Source: Candidatus Scalindua sp.
Lineage (GTDB): Bacteria > Planctomycetota > Brocadiia > Brocadiales > Scalinduaceae
Length of the DNA stretch: 64,000 nt
Assembly (NCBI GenBank): GCA_031316155.1
Contig: JALDRB010000012.1
Coordinates: 62,001-126,000, forward strand
Direction of reading: 5' to 3'
Positions 10,147-19,003 of the stretch are shown here, in pieces. A program made the position numbers and the translations under genes. The notes under the pieces are model-generated. The model worked only from the letters and a program-made list of their open reading frames with translations. It was not told where the DNA came from and ran no database searches. Position 1 is the first letter of the stretch, and the number at the start of each line of letters is the position of its first letter.

Positions 10147-11631
10147 ATGAACGTAATATTACTGTACCCTGAGTTTCCGGATACATTCTGGAGTTTTAAA
10201 CATGCGCTTAAGTTTACACGTAAGAAGGCCTCTTTTCCTCCCTTAGGTTTGCTGACTGTTGCCGCAATGCTTCCTTCTTCTGATTGGGTAAAGCGTCTGG
10301 TTGATGTCAATGTGACTAAGCTTACGGATCAGGATCTTGCGTGGGCGGATTATGTCTTTATCGGCAGCATGGTCATACAACGGAATTCAGCCCGTCAATT
10401 AATTGATAGATGCAAAAATGCCGGGGTTAAAGTGGTTGCCGGAGGACCGTTGTTTACAAGTGAATATAAGCAATTTAAGGATGTTGATCATTTTATCCTT
10501 AATGAAGCAGAGCTGACCCTTCCGGATTTTCTCAAGGACCTGAAAAACGGTTGTGCCAGACGCGTGTACACTACGACGCAATTTCCTGATATTCGGGAGA
10601 CTCCTGTTCCACAATGGGAATTGGTAGATATGAGGCGATACGCCTCATTGAGTGTACAATATTCCCGGGGCTGTCCATACCAATGTGAATTTTGCGATGT
10701 AACGGCTTTATTTGGGCAGCGTACACGCACAAAAAGAGCCGAACAAATTATTGATGAGCTGAATAGTTTTTATGATCTGGGATGGCGTGGTTCAGTCTTT
10801 TTCGTTGATGATAATCTCATAGGGAATAAAAAGGCTCTCAAAAACGAATTGCTGCCTGCTTTGATCAGGTGGCAAAAGGAACACGACTCTTTACCGTTTC
10901 ACACCGAAGTTTCTATCAACCTGGCTGATGATGAACCATTGATGAACATGATGGCCGATGCAGGTTTTGATGCGGTCTTTGTCGGAATCGAAACACCGGA
11001 TACGGACAGTCTGGTTGAATGTGGCAAAAAACAGAATAATAATCGCGAATTGGTCGATGACGTAAAACGGATCCAGCGGGCCGGTTTGCAGGTACAAGCG
11101 GGATTTATTGTCGGTTTTGACAGTGATACACCTTCAATCTTTCAGCGTCAAATTGATTTTATCCAGAAAAGCGGGGTTGTAATGGCCATGATTGGTCTGC
11201 TTCAGGCCCCCTATGGAACAAAATTATATGAGCGTCTGAAAAAAGAGGGTCGCCTGTCAGGTCGGATGTCCGGCGATAACGTTGACGGTACAACGAATAT
11301 CATACCGAATAATATGGATATTGATACCTGCAGAAACGGGTATAAGAGTATCCTGAGTCATATATATTCTCCGGAGAATTACTATCAGCGCGTTAAGACA
11401 TTTTTACGAGAGTATAAGGCGCCAAAGATTAAGGTCAAAATAGATTTGGACCATATCCTGGCGTTGGTTCGTTCTATCTTCCATCTTGGAATCTTAGGCA
11501 GGGAACGTGTCCAATTCTGGAATCTCATGTTCTGGACCTGTCTTCATCATCGGGAGTTGTTTCCCCTGTCGGTAAAGCTTGCGATTTACGGGTACCATTT
11601 TCGTAAAGTTAGCGAACTGCATGTTTTGTAA
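10147..11631 (+). CDS. B12-binding radical SAM protein (DUF4070 type)
   Basis: 494 residues. The first about 150 residues form a cobalamin-binding-like domain. A radical SAM core follows with the cluster motif GCPYQCEFCDV (CxxxCxxC) near residue 177. The C-terminal about 130 residues match the DUF4070 extension seen in hopanoid-type and other uncharacterised B12 radical SAM enzymes. Such proteins usually methylate or rearrange unactivated carbons. The N-terminus (YPEFPDTFWSFKHALKF) is typical of this subgroup. A ribosome site AAGGA sits seven bases before ATG. No partner gene lies close enough to name a substrate, so I do not call it HpnP or HpnR. Confidence 0.85.
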   Translation: MNVILLYPEFPDTFWSFKHALKFTRKKASFPPLGLLTVAAMLPSSDWVKRLVDVNVTKLTDQDLAWADYVFIGSMVIQRNSARQLIDRCKNAGVKVVAGGPLFTSEYKQFKDVDHFILNEAELTLPDFLKDLKNGCARRVYTTTQFPDIRETPVPQWELVDMRRYASLSVQYSRGCPYQCEFCDVTALFGQRTRTKRAEQIIDELNSFYDLGWRGSVFFVDDNLIGNKKALKNELLPALIRWQKEHDSLPFHTEVSINLADDEPLMNMMADAGFDAVFVGIETPDTDSLVECGKKQNNNRELVDDVKRIQRAGLQVQAGFIVGFDSDTPSIFQRQIDFIQKSGVVMAMIGLLQAPYGTKLYERLKKEGRLSGRMSGDNVDGTTNIIPNNMDIDTCRNGYKSILSHIYSPENYYQRVKTFLREYKAPKIKVKIDLDHILALVRSIFHLGILGRERVQFWNLMFWTCLHHRELFPLSVKLAIYGYHFRKVSELHVL

Positions 11632-11689
11632 TCACTCGATTGAACGAAAACTACCCATCTAGTGCGTTGCTCTAAAAATTCAGATTAGA

Positions 11690-11935
11690 AATCAAGAGGA
11701 CTCTTTGCCTCTTTTACTGTCTGACTCTTTATCGTAGTTCTGACATCACTATACCCAAGTAGTTCCTGAATGATTCGGATATCGTAGTGGCTGCCAACAG
11801 ATAGATCACCGCGAAACTATGGCGAAACGTATGAGTCGCAACACAGATTTCACAAATTTTCAACTCTTTTACCGCACTTTTTATGGCAACTTGCACATGC
11901 GTTTCGTGAAAATGATATCGCTTTTTCAGCGATAC
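11690..11935 (-). pseudogene. Remnant of an integron-type tyrosine recombinase (IntI-like)
   Basis: On the minus strand one frame reads YHFHETHVQVAIKSAVKEL, followed by HTFRHSFA (the HxxR box). After a frameshift near 11815 it continues YDIRIIQELLGYSDVRTT. This order and spacing (HxHExxxQ, HTxRHSFA, DIRxIQELLGxxDVxTT) is characteristic of integron integrases. The N-terminal half is gone, the second catalytic His is Tyr (LLGYSD) and the tyrosine nucleophile region is lost, so it is dead. Its orientation, pointing away from the plus-strand cassette-like genes on its right, is the canonical intI/array geometry. Confidence 0.75.
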
Positions 11936-12011
11936 TTTTGAAGAGAGATCAAAGAGAATAAAAAAGCAATGAGTAAATCTATAAGTGTATCTATAAACTT
12001 AATATTACTAG

Positions 12012-12041
12012 TTATGCCGGACGCTACCCGCGCCGGCATAA
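12012..12041. other. Palindrome between integrase remnant and first attC-like site
   Basis: TTATGCCGG (12012-12020) and CCGGCATAA (12033-12041) form a perfect nine-base stem with a 12-base loop. It may be what is left of an attI or attC site. No function is shown. Confidence 0.4.
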
Positions 12042-12081
12042 CGATGCTGTTCATCCGCATGTTGCTTGGCGAAAAGCGCCT

Positions 12082-12168
12082 CACAACAAGCGGATTCACC
12101 TGACAAAATCTGTTCATGATCCCTTCGGGCTCACGCCCGGATTTGTACGCGATCCGCAGAGCGTTAGC
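12082..12168 (+). other. attC-like recombination site 1
   Basis: Begins with CAACAAGCGGATTCACC and ends with GATCCGCAGAGCGTTAG. GCGGAT (12090-12095) pairs with ATCCGC (12152-12157), and the outer CAAC pairs with the GTTAG end. An imperfect inner pairing (TTCACCTGACAAAATC against GGATTTGTACGCGAT) is present. Length about 87 bp fits attC. The gene at 12185 starts 17 bp after it, as expected for a cassette. Confidence 0.6.
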
Positions 12169-12184
12169 TCCCTATGAAGATAGA

Positions 12185-14439
12185 ATGAGCGAAACCGTAT
12201 TTACAAAAGTAGACTATGATCTTGGCTCATTAGTCAAATACATTGGTCTTGGTGAAATAGGATTGCCCGACATCCAGCGGCCATTTGTCTGGAAGAATGC
12301 AAAGGTGCGGGATCTATTTGATTCTATGTACAGAGGTTATCCTGTAGGTTATTTGCTTTTCTGGCAAAACGCATTGGCTGACTCTGCTCGAACCATTGGC
12401 ATCGAGCAAGCAGAAGCCCCACGGCTTGTAATCGTGGACGGTCAACAACGGCTGACCTCTTTATGCCGTTGTTAAGAACATTCCAGTCTTACGAGAAAAT
12501 TTCGAGAGCAGAACAAATCCATATTTCCTTTAATCCATTAGAAGAAAGATTTGAGGTGGCGGATGCTGCCCATTCGGCGCGATGACAAATCTTTTTTATC
12601 CCATCCCATTTCCTTTGCTTTGGAATGATAAAACCGATCTTTAAATGGTTGAAAACTATCTTGAGACAGTTCATCCCGTGAAGTTACCACGGAGGAGAGC
12701 AAGGCAATCAAGAAATCCATAAGTAAACTTCAAGGACTATTGAGCTTTCCCTTCACAGCCCTGGAATTAGCATCGGATATTGATGAGGAAGCCGTGTCAG
12801 ATGTCTTCGTGCGCATCAATAGCAAGGGAACTCCGCTAAACCAAGCCGACTTCATTCTAACCTTGATGTCGGTTTTTTGGGACGACGGACGAACGCATTA
12901 GAACAGTTTTGTCGCAAATCCCGCAAGCCATCAAAAAAGCGATGCTTCTCCGTTTAATCACTTTATCGAACCGTCTCCAGATCAGTTGTTGAGAGTTGGT
13001 GTTGGCGTAGCATTCAAGCGTGCTAGGCTGAAATATGTTTACTCGATTTTGCGTGGCAAGGATTTGGAAACCGAAAAGTTCAGTGATGAGCGAAGGGAGC
13101 AGCAATTTGAATTGCTCATGGATGCCCAGCAACGGACACTAAACCTGCAATGCTGGCATGACTTCGCCAGATTGTATTCGTCAAGCCGGTTTTCGTAGCG
13201 GCAAAATGATCAGTTCGCAAAACAACCTGCTATTTTCTTACATTCTTTACCTAATTGGCCGTACCGAATATAAAGTGCCCGAGTTTTGACCTTCGGCGTG
13301 TGATTGCCCGCTGGTTTTTTATGTCGGCGGTTACTGGTCCGCTTTACCGGCTCGCCAGAATCAGCAATGGGTCGATCTGGCTCGGTTGCCGGGATGTTGA
13401 TACAGTAGAAGGTTTTATGAAGACACTGACTCAAATCTGTGACATCACACTCACCAATGATTTTTGGGCCGTGTCGCTACCCAATGACTTGGCTACATCT
13501 TCTCCACGAAGCCCATCTTTATTCGCTTATCATGCAGCACTGGTGCTTTTGGATGCACGGGCACTTTTCTCTAAGATCAAGGTCGCAGACTTGCTCGACC
13601 CATCAATGCACGCAAACCGAGCCGCTGTGGAACGGCATCATTTTTTCCCCAAAGGCTTCCTGAGTAAGCAAAGTATTACTGGCATCCGCGATACCAATCA
13701 GATCGCCAACTACGCATTGGTGGAGTGGGGCGACAATGTAAATATTTCCGATCAAGCACCTGCGGATTACTTGCCTAACATGAAGGCACGGTTCAGCCAG
13801 ACGGAACTTGAGCGGATGTATCGGTTGCATGCTCTTCCGCCAAACTGGGAGCACCTTGATTATAGAGATTTTCTGGAAAAACGGCGCGAACTGATGGCAC
13901 AAGTAATCGCGGAAGGTTACTCTACCCTTATCGCTGAGAAAATCCAGGAAGAGATAGAGGCGGTGGCGTTCGATCTTTCAAAGTTGGTTTTGAACGGTGA
14001 ATCAGAGGCGGTTGAGTTTAAATCTACCCTGCGCACCAATCTTCACACTGGCGACAAAGACCCTCGCATGGAGTTGGCGGTACTCAAGACTCTTGCAGGC
14101 TTCCTAAACACAAATGGTGGGATGTTGGTCATGAGACTTTCAGACGATGGTACTCCGGTCGGTATCCAAGCGGATGATTTTATCAATGAACAAAATGAGC
14201 CTGCATCCTGGTTAATATTGTCAAATCTCGTATGGGCGTCAAGCTATGACCAGTCTACACGCTCATTTCGATGATCATGATGACTGCCAGGTCATGGTAA
14301 TAAAGTGTTGCAAGTCACCAACTCCAGTATTTCTTAAGGATGGCGATTTGGAAAGGTTTATATTCGCACTGGACCATCTACTACAGAGTTGAGTGCCAGC
14401 CAGACACAGGAATACATCCAACAGCGTTATAAGGGCTAA
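12185..14439 (+). pseudogene. DUF262 / HNH-like / AlbA_2-like fusion, broken by several frameshifts
   Basis: Starts ATG at 12185 (MSETVFTKVDYD). The first part carries the DUF262 core (IGLPDIQRPFVW, then VIVDGQQRLTSL, ParB-like nucleotide-binding motifs as in GmrS). Segments at 12700-13200 give FVRINSKGTPLNQADF. From 13500 a clean frame gives ERHHFFPKGFL, the HNH-like DUF1524/GmrD region, then GESEAVEFKSTLRTN, the start of an AlbA_2 (Schlafen-like) nucleic-acid-binding domain, ending in TQEYIQQRYKG at 14436. At least five frame changes are needed (near 12465, 12505, 12575, 12890, 13185, 13270-13390, 14200). Family knowledge suggests restriction of modified or foreign DNA. It sits as a cassette between two attC-like sites. 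Very probably non-functional. Confidence 0.8.
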
Positions 14440-14511
14440 CAAGACTTTTGCAGCGGATCGCAAAAAGCCGCGCCCGCTTAAAAGCGGCGGTGTGTTTCAT
14501 AACATCGTATA
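14434..14511 (+). other. Incomplete attC-like site 2
   Basis: GGCTAACAAGACTTTTGC at 14434 overlaps the stop codon of the preceding broken gene, as the R'' end of an attC often does. A GC-rich hairpin (CCGCGCCCGCTT/AAGCGGCGG) follows. The matching GTTAGCC end is absent, probably lost with the mobile element insertion on the right. Around 14560-14640 a short HTH-like stretch (RHRCTQLSSEGKTVTEI), typical of the N-terminus of another transposase family, is cut off by the RAYT element. Confidence 0.45.
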
Positions 14512-14654
14512 CACATTATATAATAATTTCCTTTGGAGATTGTACAAAATGGACAAAAAATAGTAATAACAATAAAGAAGAAATACAACTTCGCCATAGA
14601 TGTACTCAATTAAGTTCAGAAGGGAAAACGGTTACAGAAATCCATAACGGGAAA

Positions 14655-15692
14655 CAGGGTCAGACCTTGAATATGGAATATGCTTGACAAGCAGGAGTAT
14701 TAGATTAATAATATGCGTTATGGCACGACCCTGGAGAATACAATATGAAGGTGCAATTTATCACGTCATGTCGAGAGGTGTAGGCAGAGGAGAGATTTTT
14801 CTTACCAATGACGATTATTCAAGATTTTTGGAATATATGGCAAGCGCCAGAGAAAAGTTTAATTTAGATATATTTGCATTTGTCTTGATGGCTAATCATT
14901 ACCATATTCTTTTAAGAACGAATGATGCAAATCTTTCAAGGGCCATGCAATGGATACAGATCGCCTATAGCATTTATTACAATCGTAATCATAATCGCTG
15001 TGGATATCTTTTTCAGGGAAGATATAAGAGCGTTCTTGTCGAAAATGAATCTACTGGCACATTTTAAGTTTATATATACATTTGAATCCCATACGAGCCG
15101 GCATGGTTGAAAAGCTGAGAGAGTATAATTGGAGTAGCTATCATGATTATGTTAACGTCAGGAAAAGAAATAAGTGGGTAAACGAAGAAGCTGTTTAAGT
15201 ATGTAGTGACAAACAAGAATCCGGGAGGGAATATAGAAAATTGATCCGGAAAGCATCCAGCAGAGAAAATGACTTTCTTGAAGAGATAAAGTATGGAATG
15301 ATTTTGGGAAGCGATAAGTTTGTGGAGTGGGTGCAAAAGGAAGCATAGACCGAACGGAGAAAAGAAGATGCTGACTTACCACAAAAAAAGAGAATAAGTG
15401 ATGATGGTGTGATCGAAAAGGTAATAGAAGAGATAATACATAATTATAAAATAGACAGGGCCACACTACTACAAAGAAAAAGGCATATACCATTTGAAGC
15501 CAGAGATGTAAGTATGTATATATTGAAGACGTATACAGGGCTATCAAATAAAGCAATAGGAGAGATGTTTGGAGTAAGTATAAGTGCAGTAAATAGAGCA
15601 GCAATACGCATAAATAAGCAAAGTAAAACAAGTAAAGCCTTTAGAAGGAAATTAGAGGAGATTACGCATTCAGCTTTCAAGGTCTGACCCTG
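14655..15692 (+). mobile_element. RAYT (REP-associated Y1 transposase) element with inverted ends
   Basis: The left end CAGGGTCAGACCTTGAA (14655-14671) and right end TTCAAGGTCTGACCCTG (15676-15692) are exact reverse complements, 1038 bp apart, and enclose a single transposase gene. GGGTCAGACCTTGAAT-type ends are usual for this family. No clear target duplication is visible. The element interrupts the cassette region and sits 8 bp from the truncated direct repeat at 15701. Confidence 0.85.
14720..15687 (+). pseudogene. REP-associated Y1 transposase with DnaA-like C-terminal HTH, disrupted
   Basis: ATG at 14720 opens MARPWRIQYEGAIYHVMSRG. The HUH motif is in ANHYHILLRT and the catalytic Tyr region in YSIYYNRNHNRCGYLFQGRY, the hallmark of IS200-like single-strand transposases. 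A missing base near 15052 shifts the frame. The next frame gives LYIHLNPIRAGMVEKL as far as a stop at 15198. A further stop follows at about 15348, and the DnaA-type helix-turn-helix (DVSMYILKTYTGLSNKAIG) is intact at 15409-15687. With these three breaks it is inactive. Confidence 0.85.
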
Positions 15693-15700
15693 GATCTTTT

Positions 15701-15794
15701 CTATGATCTTTGCTTCCCAATTGCGGATTTGTATGAAAATAATATAAAATCATAACAAGTCTCTGAAGCTAACCCCTTGATTCCTGGCGGTTCG
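15701..15794 (+). repeat. 94-bp direct repeat, copy 1 (tail of a DUF2442 gene plus downstream site)
   Basis: Identical over 94 bp to 19209-19302. It contains the last 17 codons of the DUF2442 gene, its stop, and the following CATAACAAGTCTCTGAAGC segment, which resembles an attC left end, through to GGCGGTTCGG. The 5' part of this gene copy is missing where the RAYT element begins. It shows that the DUF2442 cassette was once duplicated. Confidence 0.9.
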
Positions 15795-15843
15795 GTTATT
15801 TTTAGCAATGCAAATCGAATTAAATACTAAAGGAGGATTAAAG

Positions 15844-16725
15844 ATGAAAAACACTTTTAGGATAATATCATTTTGTTTGGTTGTTGCGTTATTATCGGGT
15901 TGTGGTCTAACCAAGAATCAGATTGTCAAAACACAATCTTTTGGTTCTGCAACTACAAGCATTGGTGCGTTAGGAGAGGAAGAATTTTTAAATATTCGAA
16001 ATGGTATTATTGAAATGAACAAAGAACTTGTTTCTATCGATAACACTAAAACCTCAAATAGCTTGGTTTTCGATAAACCCACATTTACAGAGCCTACGTC
16101 TGAGAGGATCGCGGCATGCAAAGCTCTCAAACTTTACGGTGAATTACTCGTCCAACTAGTAACAGAAGATAGATCCGAGAACCTGCAAAAGGCAGCAAAC
16201 AAACTGATAGATAATACTACGGTTGCACTCAAGAAGGACCTTACTGAAGATCAAAAAGTAGCTATTAACAAAATCATTGTTGGCCTTGGCTCTTTTTGGG
16301 TTGAAAAGAAAAAAGCTGATGCAGCGAAAGAGATTATTCCTGCATACAAACAACCTGTTGATGATCTCGCTGAATTATTGATTGAAGATTTTTCACTTGA
16401 GGAGGGCACTTTGGGTTATCTAAAAGCGTATAATACGACTGCAAAAAGACTAAAAAACGCATCAATGCGGTTGGTAAATGCTGGCAATAAGTATTCGGTA
16501 CTAGAGCGCGATCGTGCTGTTCATGCTTTCGTTATTGCTGAAAAGGCAATTATAAAATCAACGGAATTGTCTAAAAAAGCTAAAAAAGCAATTGATGGTC
16601 TAAAAAAAGCAAACAATGAGCTTGTAAAGGTTATCAATAAGCAAGAATATTCAACTGATGACATTAAAAAATATGCAGAACAGATACAAGAACTTGTCAA
16701 TGTCTATCAAGTATTAACCAACTAA
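15844..16725 (+). CDS. Predicted lipoprotein of unknown function, cassette gene
   Basis: ATG at 15844 is chosen over an upstream in-frame ATG at 15808 because AAAGGAGG precedes it at good spacing and the protein then begins with a lipoprotein signal peptide, MKNTFRIISFCLVV, with lipobox LLSGC at residues 17-21. The mature part (about 270 residues) is mostly helical, Lys/Glu/Ala-rich, with heptad-like runs (STELSKKAKKAIDGLKKANN). No known domain recognised. It is followed after 18 bp by a second helical gene with its own ribosome site, and the pair is closed by an attC-like site. It is probably anchored in the periplasmic or outer-membrane leaflet. Confidence 0.8.
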   Translation: MKNTFRIISFCLVVALLSGCGLTKNQIVKTQSFGSATTSIGALGEEEFLNIRNGIIEMNKELVSIDNTKTSNSLVFDKPTFTEPTSERIAACKALKLYGELLVQLVTEDRSENLQKAANKLIDNTTVALKKDLTEDQKVAINKIIVGLGSFWVEKKKADAAKEIIPAYKQPVDDLAELLIEDFSLEEGTLGYLKAYNTTAKRLKNASMRLVNAGNKYSVLERDRAVHAFVIAEKAIIKSTELSKKAKKAIDGLKKANNELVKVINKQEYSTDDIKKYAEQIQELVNVYQVLTN

Positions 16726-16743
16726 TTTTAAAGGAGAACTATC

Positions 16744-17049
16744 ATGTCAAGTTTAGGAAAGGAACTCCAAGAAACAATTCGTAATCTTGAAAAGATCAGA
16801 GATTCACAATCCGCTCCTTCTGACGATGTCCTCTCTAAATTGGACAAACTCTATGCTCAGCAGATTGATTTAATTGATGCTGAAATAAAAAAATCAACAG
16901 CAGAATACTCAAAAGCAACAAAAGCAATGAAGGGAGCTGCAAAAAAAACGAAGGAAGCTATTGATGACTTGGCCAAACTTGAAAAGGCCATCGAAAAAGT
17001 TGCAGACGCTATTGGCATGGTAACTGAGCTTCTATCAAAAGTTGCCTAA
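16744..17049 (+). CDS. Small helical protein of unknown function, partner of the lipoprotein gene
   Basis: 101 residues, no signal peptide and no Cys. Nearly all predicted helix with coiled-coil character (DKLYAQQIDLIDAEIKKST; AKKTKEAIDDLAKLEKAIEK). Ribosome site AAAGGAGAAC lies before the ATG. It is 18 bp downstream of the lipoprotein gene on the same strand. Both proteins share Lys/Ala-rich helices, suggesting an interacting pair. The stop codon lies inside the attC-like site that starts at 17044, the usual way a cassette gene ends. Function unknown. Confidence 0.8.
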   Translation: MSSLGKELQETIRNLEKIRDSQSAPSDDVLSKLDKLYAQQIDLIDAEIKKSTAEYSKATKAMKGAAKKTKEAIDDLAKLEKAIEKVADAIGMVTELLSKVA

Positions 17050-17175
17050 CACCGCTTGCACGCTGATCTGGTGGGTGCTGGCGCTTTTTTAATCACTTGG
17101 AATTTTAGAAGATTTTAGTTTTTTGATACTCTATTCCGTCCTTTCCGCCAGTCAGGTGAGGCGGAGCGTTAGGGC
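17044..17175 (+). other. attC-like recombination site 3
   Basis: Left end GCCTAACACCGC (17044-17055) and right end GCGGAGCGTTAGGGC (17161-17175) are inverted relative to each other: GCCTAAC pairs with GTTAGGGC and CCGC with GCGG. The length of 132 bp is inside the attC range. The left box overlaps the stop of the gene before. This is the clearest cassette boundary in the region. Confidence 0.75.
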
Positions 17176-17224
17176 CACAATCGCCTAGAACTCTTTATGT
17201 GAACCTTGGAATTAGCATTCAAAC

Positions 17225-17998
17225 ATGGCAGATAGATACACACAGGGAACCACTGAATTAAGCGAATTGAATTACTTTGTTCGCCTAACGAACACGTCAT
17301 GTGATGAAGCTCTAGTCACGCTCAAAAAACCGCTTGATTTTTTAGCTTCGGTAGATCTCCTATACATGGATTTCATCAAAGCGGCTGGTGGAATCAAACC
17401 TTCAACTGCGGGAATTTTACTCCTAAATGCCCATGCTTTACTGCGGTCTGGCATCCGGCTTGCTCTCAGCGGACAGTTGCTGCCTGTGTTTATGACTCTG
17501 CGGGGAAGCATAGAGAGTTCTCTTTATGCGAATGCGATGGTCGTGGAGCCTCAGTTGCAGAAAGTATGGCTCGATCGAAACAAGGATCAAACGTCCAAGG
17601 AGGCGTGCCGCAATGCCTTTTCTATCAATAAGATGTTTCGTTATCTGGAGCAGGCTAATGAACGAGATTTTGCAGAGGGTCTTAGAGATGTTTACGGAGC
17701 CACGATTGACTTTGGCGCGCATCCAAACAGCCATTCGCTCATCCGCAGTATGCATATTGAAGAACTGGATGGTGGCGCCCATACTGTCAATTTTGCATAT
17801 ATTCGCGGGCCAGATTCATTTGAATTGCGGCAGTCGTTAGTTGCATATGCGGAAGTCGGAGTAGCGGTGTTTTTTGTTGCGCTTATCTGCTTTGACAAGC
17901 ATCCGAATGTTTCTGATTTGAATGAGCACGCTCTCAGGCTTCAGGCTCAAGTCCCCTCATTCGTAAACAGTCTGGGGCTGGGTGGTCCAGATGGATGA
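17225..17998 (+). CDS. Hypothetical cassette protein
   Basis: 257 residues, no family recognised. Sequence features: two hydrophobic helices (AGILLLNAHALLRSGIRLAL near 60-80; VGVAVFFVALICF near 220), a central charged region with HPNSHSLIRSMHIEEL, no signal peptide. The pattern (helical, with residues such as RGSIESSLYANAM) resembles uncharacterised helical cassette proteins rather than a transporter. Codon use and base composition are more GC-rich than in the lipoprotein cassette before it, consistent with separate origins. It is flanked by attC-like sites at 17044-17175 and 18006-18042. Confidence 0.7.
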   Translation: MADRYTQGTTELSELNYFVRLTNTSCDEALVTLKKPLDFLASVDLLYMDFIKAAGGIKPSTAGILLLNAHALLRSGIRLALSGQLLPVFMTLRGSIESSLYANAMVVEPQLQKVWLDRNKDQTSKEACRNAFSINKMFRYLEQANERDFAEGLRDVYGATIDFGAHPNSHSLIRSMHIEELDGGAHTVNFAYIRGPDSFELRQSLVAYAEVGVAVFFVALICFDKHPNVSDLNEHALRLQAQVPSFVNSLGLGGPDG

Positions 17999-18005
17999 GA
18001 GTAAA

Positions 18006-18042
18006 GGCCATAACAAGACGCTGAGCTTGGTCGTTATGTGCC
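18006..18042 (+). other. Short attC-like palindrome 4
   Basis: GGCCATAACAAGAC and GTCGTTATGTGCC form an inverted pair with an 8-11 base loop, only 37 bp overall. The ATAACAAGAC / GTCGTTAT boxes look like attC ends, but the site is shorter than usual, so it may be a deletion derivative. It lies 8 bp after one gene and 25 bp before the next. Confidence 0.5.
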
Positions 18043-18066
18043 ATTAAAGCTTCTAAAGGTGTAGAT

Positions 18067-18705
18067 ATGGATCCATATTTTTGGCTTCAAAAGTGGCAGA
18101 TTAAGGATATTGCCTTCCATCAAGCGGAAGCCAACCCATTACTGGTGAAATGTTTCAAAGAGCTTTCCTTGGAGCAAGGCAGTCGTGTTTTTCTGCCGTT
18201 GTGTGGGAAAACACTTGATATCGCTTGGCTGCTTTCGAATGGCTATCGTGTGGCTGGGGCTGAACTAAGCGAAATTGCCATTGAGGAATTATTTCTTGAA
18301 CTTGGCATGAAGCCCGAGGTAACGGAAGCTGGAAAATTGAAGCATTACACCGGGAATAACATCGATGTTTTTGTTGGCGATATCTTTGATTTATCAGCCA
18401 CTATCCTTGGACCGGTTGATGCTATCTACGATCGAGCAGCCCTTGTGGCACTGCCAGAAGGCATGCGGCGACAATATACAAGTCACTTGATGCAGATTAC
18501 GAATAGAGCACCGCAGTTTGTCATTTGCTTCGAGTACGACCAAAAGATGATGGAAGGGCCTCCTTTTTCAATCGACGCCAAAGAAGTCAATCAGCATTAT
18601 AGTGGCGTCTATCATTTGAGCTGCATTGAGAACGCGGATGTTGCTGGCGGCTTGAAGGGAATATGCGCGGCAAAAGAGAATGTTTGGTTGCTATTAAATG
18701 CCTAA
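18067..18705 (+). CDS. tpm: Thiopurine S-methyltransferase (TPMT family)
   Basis: 212 residues, the family's bacterial length. Opens with YFWLQKWQIKDIAFHQ, then FLPLCGKTLDIAWLLSNGY (SAM-binding segment) and VDAIYDRAALVALPEGMR, all strong TPMT markers. These SAM-dependent enzymes methylate thiopurines and, in bacteria, tellurite and selenium oxyanions. They are common cargo of integrons and mobile DNA. Ribosome site AAAGGTG precedes ATG. Its last codons overlap the start of the DUF4160 gene at 18698, with no attC between them. Confidence 0.92.
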   Translation: MDPYFWLQKWQIKDIAFHQAEANPLLVKCFKELSLEQGSRVFLPLCGKTLDIAWLLSNGYRVAGAELSEIAIEELFLELGMKPEVTEAGKLKHYTGNNIDVFVGDIFDLSATILGPVDAIYDRAALVALPEGMRRQYTSHLMQITNRAPQFVICFEYDQKMMEGPPFSIDAKEVNQHYSGVYHLSCIENADVAGGLKGICAAKENVWLLLNA

Positions 18706-19003
18706 AATATACGTATATTGCGGGATAGTCATAATATTCTATAGCAATGAGCATGAACCGGTTCACGTCCATGGCAAATATCAAGGGAAAGAGTCAAAGG
18801 CAGGATTAATAATTAAAGAGTGAAAAGTAGAAAGTGTTATTATTAAGTCTGTAAAAGGACGGGCTCCATTGCCTGCAAATATTTTAAGAGACTTTGAAAA
18901 ATTTGTTAACGTCTATGCTGACAAAATTGTTCAAAAATGGATTGATTATTTTGTTTTGCATAAACATATTTCATGTGAAATTATTGAAAGGAAAGTAAAA
19001 TGA
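18698..19003 (+). pseudogene. DUF4160 protein with in-frame TGA
   Basis: Begins ATG at 18698 (MPKIYVYCGIVIIFYSNEHE, then PVHVHGKYQGKESKAG), the core of DUF4160 proteins. A TGA at 18821-18823 interrupts the frame after KAGLIIKE. The reading continues KVESVIIKSVKGRAPLPANI to a TGA at 19001-19003 that overlaps the ATG of the next gene. One G-to-T change (GGA to TGA) would explain the stop. DUF4160 and DUF2442 genes are a recurrent pair with toxin-antitoxin-like organisation. This copy is probably broken. Confidence 0.75.

Noticed and set aside
11695-11718. AAGAGG...CCTCTTTT as a terminator for the radical SAM gene
   Set aside because: The hairpin is short and lies within the integrase remnant; the T-run is weak.
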